The notes under the pieces are model-generated. The model did not search any database and was not told the DNA's origin. It saw nothing but the letters and a program-made list of their open reading frames with translations. From NCBI GenBank assembly GCA_012719075.1, contig JAAYBB010000031.1:1-56347 (forward strand): 56,347 nucleotides of DNA, given 5' to 3'. Below are positions 42,290 through 50,715 of this stretch, piece after piece. Source of the stretch: Clostridiales bacterium (lineage in GTDB: Bacteria; Bacillota; Clostridia; Oscillospirales; Feifaniaceae). Position 1 is the stretch's first letter, and each line of letters begins with the position of its first letter. Position numbers and translations under genes: made by a program.

Positions 42290-42441
42290 AGCGCATTTAC
42301 GATGAAGTGGCTTTTTTGGCGTTGCACCTTGGGTGGTCCTATGAGACCCTGATGCGGATGGATCATTTTGAACGGCGGCGATGGGTGGAAAAGACCTTGA
42401 AGTGGATGGGGGCGAAGGGGGAGACGGCCTATGAATTCTGA
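42250..42441 (+). CDS. DUF6760-like small eCIS protein, probably the -1 frameshift extension of the chaperone
   Basis: 63 codons in the -1 frame relative to the preceding gene. The core IYDEVAFLALHLGWSYETLM followed by HFERRRWVEKTLKWMG resembles the DUF6760 small proteins next to the LysM gene in many eCIS loci. The overlap with the chaperone frame has no ATG, GTG or TTG start with a good ribosome site; internal GTG/TTG codons near 42307-42321 would remove the conserved start of the domain. The best reading is therefore a fusion made by -1 frameshifting. It overlaps the next gene by 11 bases. Confidence 0.7.
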   Translation, partial: FGGPAEGAAQRTVERIYDEVAFLALHLGWSYETLMRMDHFERRRWVEKTLKWMGAKGETAYEF

Positions 42442-44035
42442 GGCGGCAACCTGGCTGATCGCCGACCTGATGTGGACGGTCAGCCGCCATGTCTCGCCCG
42501 ACGCCATGCTGGCCAGGGCGCCCTTTGCGCCGCTGAGCGGCGCCGCGCCCTCGCTCGCCGAGGCCGCCGGCCACTGGCCAGGCGCCGTTCAAAGCCCCGA
42601 CCTGTCAGCCCTCGCCCTCCCATCGGGGGAGGAGCTGATGCGCTTTGGGCCGCTGGAGGCCGTCGGCCGGGGGCTGGCCGGATTCGAGTCGGCCGCGCCG
42701 CCCGACGTCGGCGCGCGGGCGCAGGCGTTGCAGGCACAGCTCGACCCGGCGCGCCTGCTCGAGGGGCTGCCCGACGTCGAGGGGCGACTGGACGCCTTTG
42801 CGGATGGCCTGCAGGGCAGGCTGTCCGGCCTTGCGGCCGGGCTGCCGGACCTTTCGTCGCTGACCGACCCGTCGCGCCTGCTCGAGGGGCTGCCCGACGT
42901 CGAGGGGCGGCTGGACGCCTTTGCGGATGGCCTGCAGAGCAGACTGTCCGGCCTTGCGGCCGGGCTGCCGGACCTTTCGTCGCTGACCGACCCGTCGCGC
43001 CTGCTCGAGGGGCTGCCCGACGTCGAGGGGCGGCTGGACGCTTTCGCTGATGGCCTGCAGAGCAGACTGTCCGGCCTTGCGGGTGAGCTGCCGGACCTTT
43101 CATCGCGCATCGACCCGGCGCGCTGGCTTGGCGAGCTGCCCGACGTCGAGGGGCGCCTGGATGCCTTTGCGGATGGCCTGCAGGATAGACTGTCCGGCCT
43201 TGCGGGTGAGCTGCCGGACCTTTCGTCGCTGACCGACCCGTCGCGCTGGCTCGGCGAGCTGCCCGACGTCGAGGGGCGGCTGGATGCCTTTGCGGATGGC
43301 CTGCAGGGCAGGCTGTCCGGCCTTGCGGCCGAGCTGCCGGACCTTTCGTCGCTGACCGACCCGTCGCGCTGGCTTAAGGGGCTGCCCGACGTCGAGGGGC
43401 GGCTGGACGCCTTTGCAGGTGGCCTGCAGGATAGACTGTCCGGCCTTGCGGCCGAGCTGCCGGATCTTTCATCGCGCATCGACCCGTCGCGCTGGCTTGG
43501 CGAGCTGCCCGACGTCGAGGGGCGCCTCGACACCTTCACGGGTATGTTCGAAGACAAAGCCTCCGGCCTGCTGTCCAGGCTGCCCGACCTGCCGTCGGTC
43601 ATCGACCCGTCGCGCTGGCTTGGCAAGCTGCCCGACGTCGAGGGGCGCTTTGATGCCTTCACGGGCATGCTCGAAGACAAGGCCTCCGGCCTGCTGCCGG
43701 ACCTTCCGTCGATCACCGACCCGGCGCGCTGGTTCGACCAGCTGCCCGACGTCGCAAGTGCCCTCGATTCACTGACCGCCCCACTCAAAGAAAAGTTGCC
43801 CGGCCTTGGGGATTTTGGAACGGATGCCCTGGCCTTTGCCAGGGACCCGCTGTCCGCGCTGGGCAGCCGTGCCGGCATTCCCGAGGGAATGTCCGCACGG
43901 CTGGACGGGCTGACCGCGCCCTTCCGACAGGAGGCGCCGCTGTCGGCCGACGCACTGCGGCCGCTGGCCGAGGAGCTCGGGCGCATCGCGCGCGAGGCGG
44001 CCTGGAACGAACATGCGCGAAGGGGGTGGTATTGA
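42431..44035 (+). CDS. 41-residue repeat protein in the tape-measure position of the eCIS
   Basis: 534 residues. ATG 42431 overlaps the upstream frame. Residues 1-104 are a unique helical N-terminus. Residues 105-470 are nine tandem repeats of 41 residues (the eighth is 38), with consensus DPSRWLGELPDVEGRLDAFA, then DGLQ-x-RLSGLA-x-ELPDLSS. The C-terminus (471-534) is unique and mostly helical. There is no signal peptide, membrane helix or known enzymatic motif. It lies directly after the chaperone/frameshift module and before the LysM gene, where phages place the tape measure; a cargo or effector is the other option. If fully helical it could span at most about 80 nm (0.15 nm per residue). 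Confidence 0.55.
   Translation: MNSEAATWLIADLMWTVSRHVSPDAMLARAPFAPLSGAAPSLAEAAGHWPGAVQSPDLSALALPSGEELMRFGPLEAVGRGLAGFESAAPPDVGARAQALQAQLDPARLLEGLPDVEGRLDAFADGLQGRLSGLAAGLPDLSSLTDPSRLLEGLPDVEGRLDAFADGLQSRLSGLAAGLPDLSSLTDPSRLLEGLPDVEGRLDAFADGLQSRLSGLAGELPDLSSRIDPARWLGELPDVEGRLDAFADGLQDRLSGLAGELPDLSSLTDPSRWLGELPDVEGRLDAFADGLQGRLSGLAAELPDLSSLTDPSRWLKGLPDVEGRLDAFAGGLQDRLSGLAAELPDLSSRIDPSRWLGELPDVEGRLDTFTGMFEDKASGLLSRLPDLPSVIDPSRWLGKLPDVEGRFDAFTGMLEDKASGLLPDLPSITDPARWFDQLPDVASALDSLTAPLKEKLPGLGDFGTDALAFARDPLSALGSRAGIPEGMSARLDGLTAPFRQEAPLSADALRPLAEELGRIAREAAWNEHARRGWY
42743..43840 (+). repeat. Nine tandem 123-bp coding repeats
   Basis: Units 1-7 and 9 are 123 bp, unit 8 is 114 bp. Units 1-6 are nearly identical in DNA as well as protein (recurring words such as GCTGCCCGACGTCGAGGGGC), while units 7-9 diverge. 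Identity at silent positions indicates recent duplication by unequal crossing-over or slippage, so copy number probably varies between strains. Confidence 0.9.
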
Positions 44036-44652
44036 TGCCGATGGAAAAGGCCAAGATCATCAACACCGAGCAGACGGGGCACAGGCCGATTGAGGTGATG
44101 TTCAACCCGCCGCTGCTGGAGATGAGCAGCAGCAACAGCTACGCCGACCTCAAGACGCCCAGCAAAAGCCAGGAGAATCAGCAGTTCATCAAAAAGAACA
44201 ATGACAGCCTGACGGTGCGGCTCTTCTTTGACACCACGCGCGAGGGGGTTGGCGTCAACACGGCCGTCGACCCGATTATCGACCTGGCCAGGGTCCCGAA
44301 GAATGCCAAGCAGCCGCCCAGGCTGGTGTTTGCGTGGGGGGAGTTCAACTTTCCCTGCGTCATCACCTCGATCGACCACAAGTACGATTACTTTGACTCT
44401 GCGGGCCGCGCGCTGCGCGCCGAGCTGGTCGTGAAATTCCAGCGCTGCGAGCCCGAGGCGGCCGCGCAGGAGGCCCCCTCGCCCAAGGCCCAAAAGGCCG
44501 AAAAGCAGGTGACCGTCAAGGCCGGCGAAAATCTGTCCTGCTTCTGCGTCGACCCAAAGGACTGGCGCGCGGTGGCCCTGCTCAACGGCATCGACAACCC
44601 CCTGCTGTTCAACCAAAACGAGATGGTCGGCATGTCCATCGAGCTTCCATAG
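44035..44652 (+). CDS. eCIS LysM-domain tube-initiator protein (Pvc7-like)
   Basis: 205 residues. ATG 44035 overlaps the upstream stop (TGATG). The N-terminal domain (about 1-145) with PIEVMFNPPLLEMSSSNSYA and LVFAWGEFNFPCVITSIDHK is the contractile-injection tube-protein N-terminal domain that adapts the tube to the hub. A linker rich in A/K precedes a C-terminal LysM (VTVKAGENLSCFCVDPKDWR to LNGID). It is the standard gene between tube and hub in eCIS loci. Confidence 0.9.
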   Translation: MPMEKAKIINTEQTGHRPIEVMFNPPLLEMSSSNSYADLKTPSKSQENQQFIKKNNDSLTVRLFFDTTREGVGVNTAVDPIIDLARVPKNAKQPPRLVFAWGEFNFPCVITSIDHKYDYFDSAGRALRAELVVKFQRCEPEAAAQEAPSPKAQKAEKQVTVKAGENLSCFCVDPKDWRAVALLNGIDNPLLFNQNEMVGMSIELP

Positions 44653-44664
44653 GGGGGATGGCGG

Positions 44665-45708
44665 ATGAAGGATGCGATGGCCCCCGGCCTTGAACTGAGC
44701 TGCGACGGCGCGCCGCTGTCCCGGCAGACGGTTGAGATGGTGACCGAGGTCATGGTGGAGAGCCGCCTCGACCTGCCCGGCAGCTTCGCGCTGTGGCTGA
44801 CCGATGCGGCGCTGGCCAGCATCGACCGCAGGGACGGCAAGCTGCAGGAGGGCGTGCGGCTGGACATCGCGCTGGGCTATGCGCCCAAGTTCCGCACGCT
44901 GATCACCGGGGAGATCGGCACCGTCTCGGCCGAGATGTCCCCGCAGGGCGTCTTTGCCCGCGTTGCGGGCTTTGACCTGCTGCACCGGCTTGCCCGCGGC
45001 ACAAATTACCGCCGGTACGAGAGCGGCGGCGGCGAGGCGCTGACCGACAGCGCAATTGCCCGCAGCCTGCTGAGCCAGGCCGGCCTGCGGCCGACCGTTG
45101 ACGAGACGCCGGGGCGCAGCGTACCGCGCACCCAGGACAACCGCTCCGACCTCGACTTTCTGGCCATGCTGGCCGGGCTCAACAGCTGTTGCCTCTACAG
45201 CGAGGGCGACCGCGCATTCTTCATGCAGTCGCCGCCCGACCGCGGGGAGGCCAGGCTGCGCTGGGGGGAGAATCTGAGGACTTTTTATCCGCGCCTCTGC
45301 CTCGATGGGCGGGTCAGGACGCTCGAGGTCCGGGGCCGGGACGCCTCGCTCGACGAAAACTACAGCGAGACCGTCGAACGGCCACGCGAGGAGCTGCTGC
45401 TGCTCTCTTCGGCCGGCCAGGACATGCTGGGGCGCGGCTCGGGCGGGCAATCCCGCCTCAGCCTGCACGATGCGCTGATCACCAGCGGCAGCGACGCAAG
45501 GCAGTTTTTGCCCGGCGCCCTGCGCGACCGGCAGGCGCTGCTGCTGGCGACCGGCTCCTGCATCGGCGACCCCGGCATACGCGCCGGCACCCGGCTCCAC
45601 ATCGGGGGGGCCGGGCGGTTTGACGGCAGCTACCTGGTCACGCGCGCCGTACACCGCTTTGGCGGCAGAGGGTACACCACCGAATTTGACGCGAGGATAC
45701 TGCCATGA
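44665..45708 (+). CDS. eCIS baseplate hub protein (gpD/gp27-like part of VgrG)
   Basis: 347 residues. GGGGGG precedes ATG 44665. The sequence LVTGEIGTVSAEMSP-type region (LITGEIGTVS), VAGFDLLHRLARGTNYRRY, DLDFLAMLAGLNSCCLYSEG and the final FDGSYLVTRAVHRFGGRGYT are those of late-control gene D/gp27 hub proteins. It forms the trimeric hub to which the spike attaches. In PVC the hub and spike are one gene (Pvc8); here they are split, with a 4-base ATGA overlap. Confidence 0.9.
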   Translation: MKDAMAPGLELSCDGAPLSRQTVEMVTEVMVESRLDLPGSFALWLTDAALASIDRRDGKLQEGVRLDIALGYAPKFRTLITGEIGTVSAEMSPQGVFARVAGFDLLHRLARGTNYRRYESGGGEALTDSAIARSLLSQAGLRPTVDETPGRSVPRTQDNRSDLDFLAMLAGLNSCCLYSEGDRAFFMQSPPDRGEARLRWGENLRTFYPRLCLDGRVRTLEVRGRDASLDENYSETVERPREELLLLSSAGQDMLGRGSGGQSRLSLHDALITSGSDARQFLPGALRDRQALLLATGSCIGDPGIRAGTRLHIGGAGRFDGSYLVTRAVHRFGGRGYTTEFDARILP

Positions 45709-46289
45709 ACCATCAAAGCCTGATGATTGCGCTGGTGACCGACACGAACGACCCCGACCGGCTGGGCCGCGTGCTGGTCACGCTGCCCGCGCTGCCCGAC
45801 GGGCCCACGCTGTGGGCGCGGGTGGTGGCGCCGCTGGCCGGCGGCGACCGGGGGCAGTGCCTGCTCCCCGAGGTGGGCGACGAAGTGCTGGTGGCCTTTA
45901 CGCAGAGTGAGCTGTCGAGCGCCTATGTGCTCGGGGGGCTCTGGGGAAAACAAAAGCCGCCGCCCGAGGGCCTTGGCGGGGCGCAAAACGACCTCAAGCT
46001 GTTTCGGACCCGCTCGGGCCACAGCTTGCGCTTTGAGGACCGCGAGGGGGAGGAGCGCATCACCCTCACCGACAAAAACGGCAATTCGCTGGTGATCTCC
46101 ACCGCCGAAGACGGCCTGACGCTGACGGCGAAGTCGACGCTTGCGCTCAAGACCGACGGGGAGCTCACGCTCTCGGGCAAGACCATAAGGTTGCAGGCCG
46201 ACACGGTCGAACTCAAGGCCGATTCGTCGCTCACGCTCGACGGCGGCGGCACGGCCGACCTCAAGGCCGGCACCGTCAACATCAACTAG
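45705..46289 (+). CDS. eCIS spike protein (gpV/gp5-like part of VgrG)
   Basis: 194 residues. An OB-fold domain (VTDTNDPDRLGRVLVTLPAL, then GDRGQCLLPEVGDEVLVAF and YVLGGLWG) is followed by a C-terminal beta-helix of short repeats (SLVISTAEDGLTLTAKSTLA, LSGKTIRLQADTVELKADSS), which trimerises into a needle. It is the puncturing device below the tube, capped by the PAAR-like protein encoded next. Confidence 0.92.
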   Translation: MNHQSLMIALVTDTNDPDRLGRVLVTLPALPDGPTLWARVVAPLAGGDRGQCLLPEVGDEVLVAFTQSELSSAYVLGGLWGKQKPPPEGLGGAQNDLKLFRTRSGHSLRFEDREGEERITLTDKNGNSLVISTAEDGLTLTAKSTLALKTDGELTLSGKTIRLQADTVELKADSSLTLDGGGTADLKAGTVNIN

Positions 46290-46300
46290 GGGGGGCCGCC

Positions 46301-46687
46301 ATGGGAAGTCCGGCCGCCAAGCAGGGGGACAGCGTCACGGGCATCGACATGCACCTGATCCAGCCGCCCTCGTCAAGCCCGCCGGTCATGACCCCGCTGC
46401 CCTTTTGCGGCCTGCTGGACGGGGGTCTGTGCCAGAGCGTCTTCATCATGGGCGCCCCGGCCGCGACGGTGGACAGCACCGCTACCAACCTGCCGCCGCA
46501 CATCCCGACCGGGGGCTCCTTTGTCAACCCGCCCGCCAACCGGGCCACGGTTGTCACGGGCAGCGCCAGCGTCAACATCGGCGGCAAGGCCGCCGCCCGC
46601 GCCGGCGACAAGGCCGACACCTGCAACGACGACGGCCAGCCGCAGGGCGGCACCGTGGCGGCCCTCGGCAGCGTTTTGATCGGATAG
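46301..46687 (+). CDS. eCIS PAAR-like spike tip (Pvc10-like)
   Basis: 128 residues. AAKQGDSVTGIDMHLIQPP, then GGSFVNPPANRATVVTGSAS and VNIGGKAAARAGDKADTCND match the DUF4150/PAAR-like cone that sharpens the spike; the histidine and cysteine residues may bind a metal at the tip. It lies 11 bases after the spike gene. Confidence 0.9.
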   Translation: MGSPAAKQGDSVTGIDMHLIQPPSSSPPVMTPLPFCGLLDGGLCQSVFIMGAPAATVDSTATNLPPHIPTGGSFVNPPANRATVVTGSASVNIGGKAAARAGDKADTCNDDGQPQGGTVAALGSVLIG

Positions 46688-46697
46688 GAGGGAGCCC

Positions 46698-47090
46698 ATG
46701 TCCGCGCACAAGGACCGCGAACACAACATTGGCCTGGCCTTCCCGCTGCAAGTGGGGGAGGACGGCCGCCTGGCGGCCTGCAGCGAAGAGGCGCACATCC
46801 GGCAGTCGCTGCGTACGCTGCTGCTCACGGCGCGCGGCGAGCGCGTCATGCGCCCGGAGTTCGGCAGCCGGGTCGGCGCATACCTGTATGAAAACATCGG
46901 CGCCACAACGGCCGCGCTGATTAAAAACGAGGTCAAAAGTACCGTGGAGCGCTTTGAGCCGCGCGTCGAGCTCATCGACGTGGCCGTGAACGGCGGCGCG
47001 CGGGATGTCGCCGTGCTGAGCGTGGAAGTGCGTTACCGCATCAAGTCGACCGGCGCGGCCGACCGGCTTGCCGTTGACGTGAGGAGGTGA
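46698..47090 (+). CDS. eCIS baseplate wedge protein gp25/GPW (Pvc9-like)
   Basis: 130 residues. NIGLAFPLQVGEDGRLAACS, HIRQSLRTLLLTARGERVMR, PEFGSRVGAYLYEN and the IKNEVKSTVERFEPRVELID segment are conserved GPW/gp25 motifs; the EFGSR loop anchors sheath to baseplate. GGAGGG precedes ATG 46698. Confidence 0.95.
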   Translation: MSAHKDREHNIGLAFPLQVGEDGRLAACSEEAHIRQSLRTLLLTARGERVMRPEFGSRVGAYLYENIGATTAALIKNEVKSTVERFEPRVELIDVAVNGGARDVAVLSVEVRYRIKSTGAADRLAVDVRR

Positions 47091-47094
47091 GTGC

Positions 47095-50000
47095 GTGAGC
47101 CTGCAGCCGCCCAAGCTGGACAACCGAAGCGTTGAGGACATTCTGTCCCAGCTGCGCGGCAGCGCCGCGCGGCACCTGCCCGAGTGGGCGCCGGGCCAGG
47201 CCTCCGACCCCGGCGTCATGCTGCAGCACACCTTCGCCAGGCTCATGGAGATCGTCGTGGAGCGCCTGAACCGCGTGCCGGAAAAGCAACTGCTGGCCTT
47301 TTTGGACGCGATGAACGTCAGTCCGCTGCCGCCGGTCCCGGCCGCAGCGCCCCTGGTGTTTGCGCTGAAAAAGGATGCGCCGCCGACGCCCGTCCCGCGC
47401 GGCACGGCCGCCATGGCCAGGACGCCGGGCGGGGAGGCGCCGGTGGTGTTTGAGACGGCCGAGGACCTGGTGGTCCTGCCGGCCGCCATCACCTGTGCCT
47501 ACGCGCTGGAGCCGCAGCGGGGGCGCTATGGCGACTACACCGACCGCCTGGAGGGCGGCGGGTTTACGCCCTTCATCGGCGAACGCGTCCTGCCGGACAC
47601 CTATTTCTTTCTCGAGGACACGCTGTTGTCGATGGAGCGGCCGGAGGCGGTCGAGCTGCTGCTGAACTTTTCAAAGCAGACCGCAGGGTCCGACATCCAG
47701 GTTTTTTTGAACCGCTGCCGCTGGAGCTGCAGCGGCGAGGAGGGCCCCGTCGACCTTGCGCCGACCTGCAGGGTCAACGCGAACCGGCGGGACTACAGCT
47801 TGGTGCAGGTCGTGCTGGGCGGCGCCGGCATGGCGCCGGTGCTGCCGGTGCGCAGCGGGCCGCTGGGCGGCGGACGCGCGCCGCAGGGCGGGCGATACAT
47901 CCGCTGCGCATTAGAAGACGGCGGCGGGCAGGCGCCGGTCGAGCTGCCGATCTGCTCGGCCAGCCTCCGCGTCAAGGGGAGTGAGCAGGTGCCCGCGCAC
48001 CTGTTTTCGTCAAGCACCCGGCTGGATCCGGAGGGCTACTTCCTGCCCTTTGGGGACCGCCCCCGGGAGGGTTCCGCCTTTCACATCCACATGGGCGAGC
48101 TGCTCACGATGCCGGGCGCCCAGCTGCGGCTGAGCATGGAGCTGGCCAAAACGGCCATTTCGGCCGGAAAGGTCGGCCACCACACGCGGTGGTGCGACCT
48201 GCACTGGTCCTACTACAGCGCCGAGGGGTGGAGGCGCATTGAAACCGACCGGGACAAGAGCACCTTCCACGGCGGCCGGCTGACGCTGGTCTTCACCTGC
48301 CCAGAGGACGCCGCGCCGCACAAGGTCCGCGGCGAGGCCGGCCATTGGCTGCGCGCCGTGCTGCCAACCGGCGACTGCGGCAGCGAGGCCGAGTACGAGG
48401 AGCGGGGCGGCGTCTACACGCTAAAGCCCGGCACCGGCCGGTTTGTGTACCCGATGGTGCGCGCCATCTCGCTGAGCTTCGACTGCACGCTGCCCTGCCG
48501 GACGCTGCGGCAGACGGGGCACCTCTACACCGCGCTCGGCGAGCCGGCGCCGTCGGCCGCCACGCACCCCGAACTGGAGACAACCGCCTTTTACCTGGGC
48601 TTTGACCGGGTGTTTCCCCACCAGCCCATATCCCTCTATGTCGACGCCGAGGGGGCGGCCGACGGCGCCGAAGAGCCGGGGGACGCACCGCCGGTCTGGG
48701 CGTATCTGGCCGCGGACGGCTGGCGCCCGCTCTATGTCAACGACGACACGCGCGGCCTCTCGCACTCCGGCGCGATCCGCCTGCGGATGCCGCCGGAGGC
48801 GGTCGGCGCGGCGCTGTTCGACCCGGTCGAGCGCTACTGGCTGCGCCTGCCGCGAAGCGGCAGCGGCCGCCTGAAGGGCATATACCTGAACGCGGTGCCG
48901 GCCGAGCACGCCACCACGGTGGGCCGGGAGGCCCTCGGCGTGTCGAGCGGCAGCGCCGGCCAGCGCTTTGCGCTGCGCGGCACGCCGGTGCTCGGCGGCC
49001 AGCTTGTCTGGGTGCGCGAGTCCGAGGCGCCGACGGCCGCCGAGCTGCCCGAGACCTCGCTGGAAATCCGGCAAAACCCCGTCACGCTCGAAGCGGAGCA
49101 CTGGGTGCTCTGGAGCGAGCAGAACAGCTTTGGCGCGTCGCAGCCCAGCAGTCGGCACTACACGCTGGACCGCGCCACCGGCGACATCCGCTTTGGCAAC
49201 GGCGCGCGCGGCATGGTCCCCGAAAAGGGGGCGGCCATCGCCGTGCAGTACCGGCACGGCGGCGGGGCCTGTGGCAACCTGCCCGCAGGCGCCGTCTCCA
49301 AGCTCTCGGCCACGCGGCCGGGCATTGAGCGGGTCTTCAACCCCATTCCGGCCGTGGGGGGCGCCGACTCCGAAAGCGTGCAGGACATCATGGACCGCGG
49401 GCCGATGTCGCTGCGGCACAGGGGGCGCGGCGTGACGCTGCAGGACATCGAGTGGCTGGTCAAGGAGGCGGCGGGGGCCGCCGTCGACCGCATCAAGTGC
49501 CTGCCCGGCACCGGGCAGCAGCCCTTTGCACTGCTGCTACTCCCCGCGGCCGAGGGCCTGCGCCCGCTGCCCGACGGCCTGCTGGCTGCCCGGGTGCGCA
49601 GCTACCTCGATGCGCGCCTGCCGGCCGCGCTCGCCGGGGGGCGCTACGGCATGGTCGGGCCGCGCTACCTCACCGTCGGCATATCGGCCGCACTGGTCCC
49701 CAGAGACCCCCTGGACGGCGCCCTCGTGCGGGAGCGGGCGGTCGAGTGCCTGCACGCCTTCCTGCACCCCCGCCGGGGCGGCCCCGAGGGCCGGGGCTGG
49801 CCCTTTGGGCGCCCTGTCTACCTGTCTGAAATCTGCGCGCTGCTCGAGACGGTCGAGGGCGTCGACCACACGCTGGCCCGCACGGTGGAGATCCGCCCGG
49901 CGGCGCTGCAGCGCGAGCTGAGCCTGCGGTCGAACGACATCCGCCTGGAGGCCACCTACCCCGCCGGCAGCCTTCTCTCGCTGAAGGGTGCAGAGGGCGA

Positions 50001-50676
50001 TGTCGCGCAGCGCTGGCTGCTGGCCGAGGAGATCCTCACCGAGGTGCTGCCCCGCACGCTGCGCGTGACCGGCCTGCGCGAGGGCGATGTGCTCAGCGCG
50101 GTCTGTGCGCTTGGGTTTGACCCGACAGAAAAGGCGTTCATCAACCGGTCGGGCATGGCCTTTCCGCCCGGCAGTGCGGTGCACTTTGCAGACGGCGTGA
50201 GCACGACACTGAGGTCAACGCTCTATACCGGCGAGCGGTTGCGTGGCGAGCGGCTGTGCGCGCCGCACCCGCAGGGGCTTGCGGCAGGGGCTTCAGTGAC
50301 CCTGGTCCACCCCGACGGCCTGACGGTCACCGGTCTGCGGGACCTGCCGGACGGCGGCTGCGTGGCCGAGGTGCACTGCCCCTCCGAGGGCGTGCTGCTG
50401 CGGCGCGGCGCCGTGCTGGAGTGCCGGCAGAGCCGGGTGCGGGTCCAGCTGGCTGCCGCGCCGGACGGTCGGGAGGTGGTGCAGAGCGGCAGGGCCGTCC
50501 AACTGTATTTCTGTGCGCCGACCCTCCGGTCGGGCTGGACGCTCTCAAGGCCGGACGGCCCTGCCCATGCGGTGGAGATCGGCATCACCATGGCGCAGGC
50601 CTTCACCGACACGGCCTATCTGTCCCCGCACGAGCTCTGCACGCCCGGCAGCATGGACATCCAAATCGCCGACTAG
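47095..50676 (+). CDS. eCIS large baseplate J/gp6-like protein (Pvc11-like)
   Basis: 1193 residues. GTG 47095 follows GAGGAGG at 7 bases. The N-terminus (LDNRSVEDILSQLRGSAARH, SDPGVMLQHTFARLMEIVVE) is the start of this wedge family. Near the middle, DRATGDIRFGNGARGMVPEK and VQYRHGGGACGNLPAGAVSK are the baseplate-J signature, followed by RHRGRGVTLQDIEWLVKEAA and the domain ending near residue 950. The C-terminal 240 residues are beta-rich and not recognised. The protein forms the inner wedge that triggers sheath contraction. Confidence 0.9.
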   Translation: MSLQPPKLDNRSVEDILSQLRGSAARHLPEWAPGQASDPGVMLQHTFARLMEIVVERLNRVPEKQLLAFLDAMNVSPLPPVPAAAPLVFALKKDAPPTPVPRGTAAMARTPGGEAPVVFETAEDLVVLPAAITCAYALEPQRGRYGDYTDRLEGGGFTPFIGERVLPDTYFFLEDTLLSMERPEAVELLLNFSKQTAGSDIQVFLNRCRWSCSGEEGPVDLAPTCRVNANRRDYSLVQVVLGGAGMAPVLPVRSGPLGGGRAPQGGRYIRCALEDGGGQAPVELPICSASLRVKGSEQVPAHLFSSSTRLDPEGYFLPFGDRPREGSAFHIHMGELLTMPGAQLRLSMELAKTAISAGKVGHHTRWCDLHWSYYSAEGWRRIETDRDKSTFHGGRLTLVFTCPEDAAPHKVRGEAGHWLRAVLPTGDCGSEAEYEERGGVYTLKPGTGRFVYPMVRAISLSFDCTLPCRTLRQTGHLYTALGEPAPSAATHPELETTAFYLGFDRVFPHQPISLYVDAEGAADGAEEPGDAPPVWAYLAADGWRPLYVNDDTRGLSHSGAIRLRMPPEAVGAALFDPVERYWLRLPRSGSGRLKGIYLNAVPAEHATTVGREALGVSSGSAGQRFALRGTPVLGGQLVWVRESEAPTAAELPETSLEIRQNPVTLEAEHWVLWSEQNSFGASQPSSRHYTLDRATGDIRFGNGARGMVPEKGAAIAVQYRHGGGACGNLPAGAVSKLSATRPGIERVFNPIPAVGGADSESVQDIMDRGPMSLRHRGRGVTLQDIEWLVKEAAGAAVDRIKCLPGTGQQPFALLLLPAAEGLRPLPDGLLAARVRSYLDARLPAALAGGRYGMVGPRYLTVGISAALVPRDPLDGALVRERAVECLHAFLHPRRGGPEGRGWPFGRPVYLSEICALLETVEGVDHTLARTVEIRPAALQRELSLRSNDIRLEATYPAGSLLSLKGAEGDVAQRWLLAEEILTEVLPRTLRVTGLREGDVLSAVCALGFDPTEKAFINRSGMAFPPGSAVHFADGVSTTLRSTLYTGERLRGERLCAPHPQGLAAGASVTLVHPDGLTVTGLRDLPDGGCVAEVHCPSEGVLLRRGAVLECRQSRVRVQLAAAPDGREVVQSGRAVQLYFCAPTLRSGWTLSRPDGPAHAVEIGITMAQAFTDTAYLSPHELCTPGSMDIQIAD

Positions 50677-50715
50677 GGCGTAATGCCCACAGGATAAAGC
50701 AGAGGAGCTGCAGCG

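Noticed and set aside
42589-45654. Long minus-strand open frame across the repeat protein and hub genes
   Set aside because: It arises from GC-rich codon structure and the 123-bp repeats; it has no ribosome site or recognisable domain, and the plus-strand genes are clear family members.
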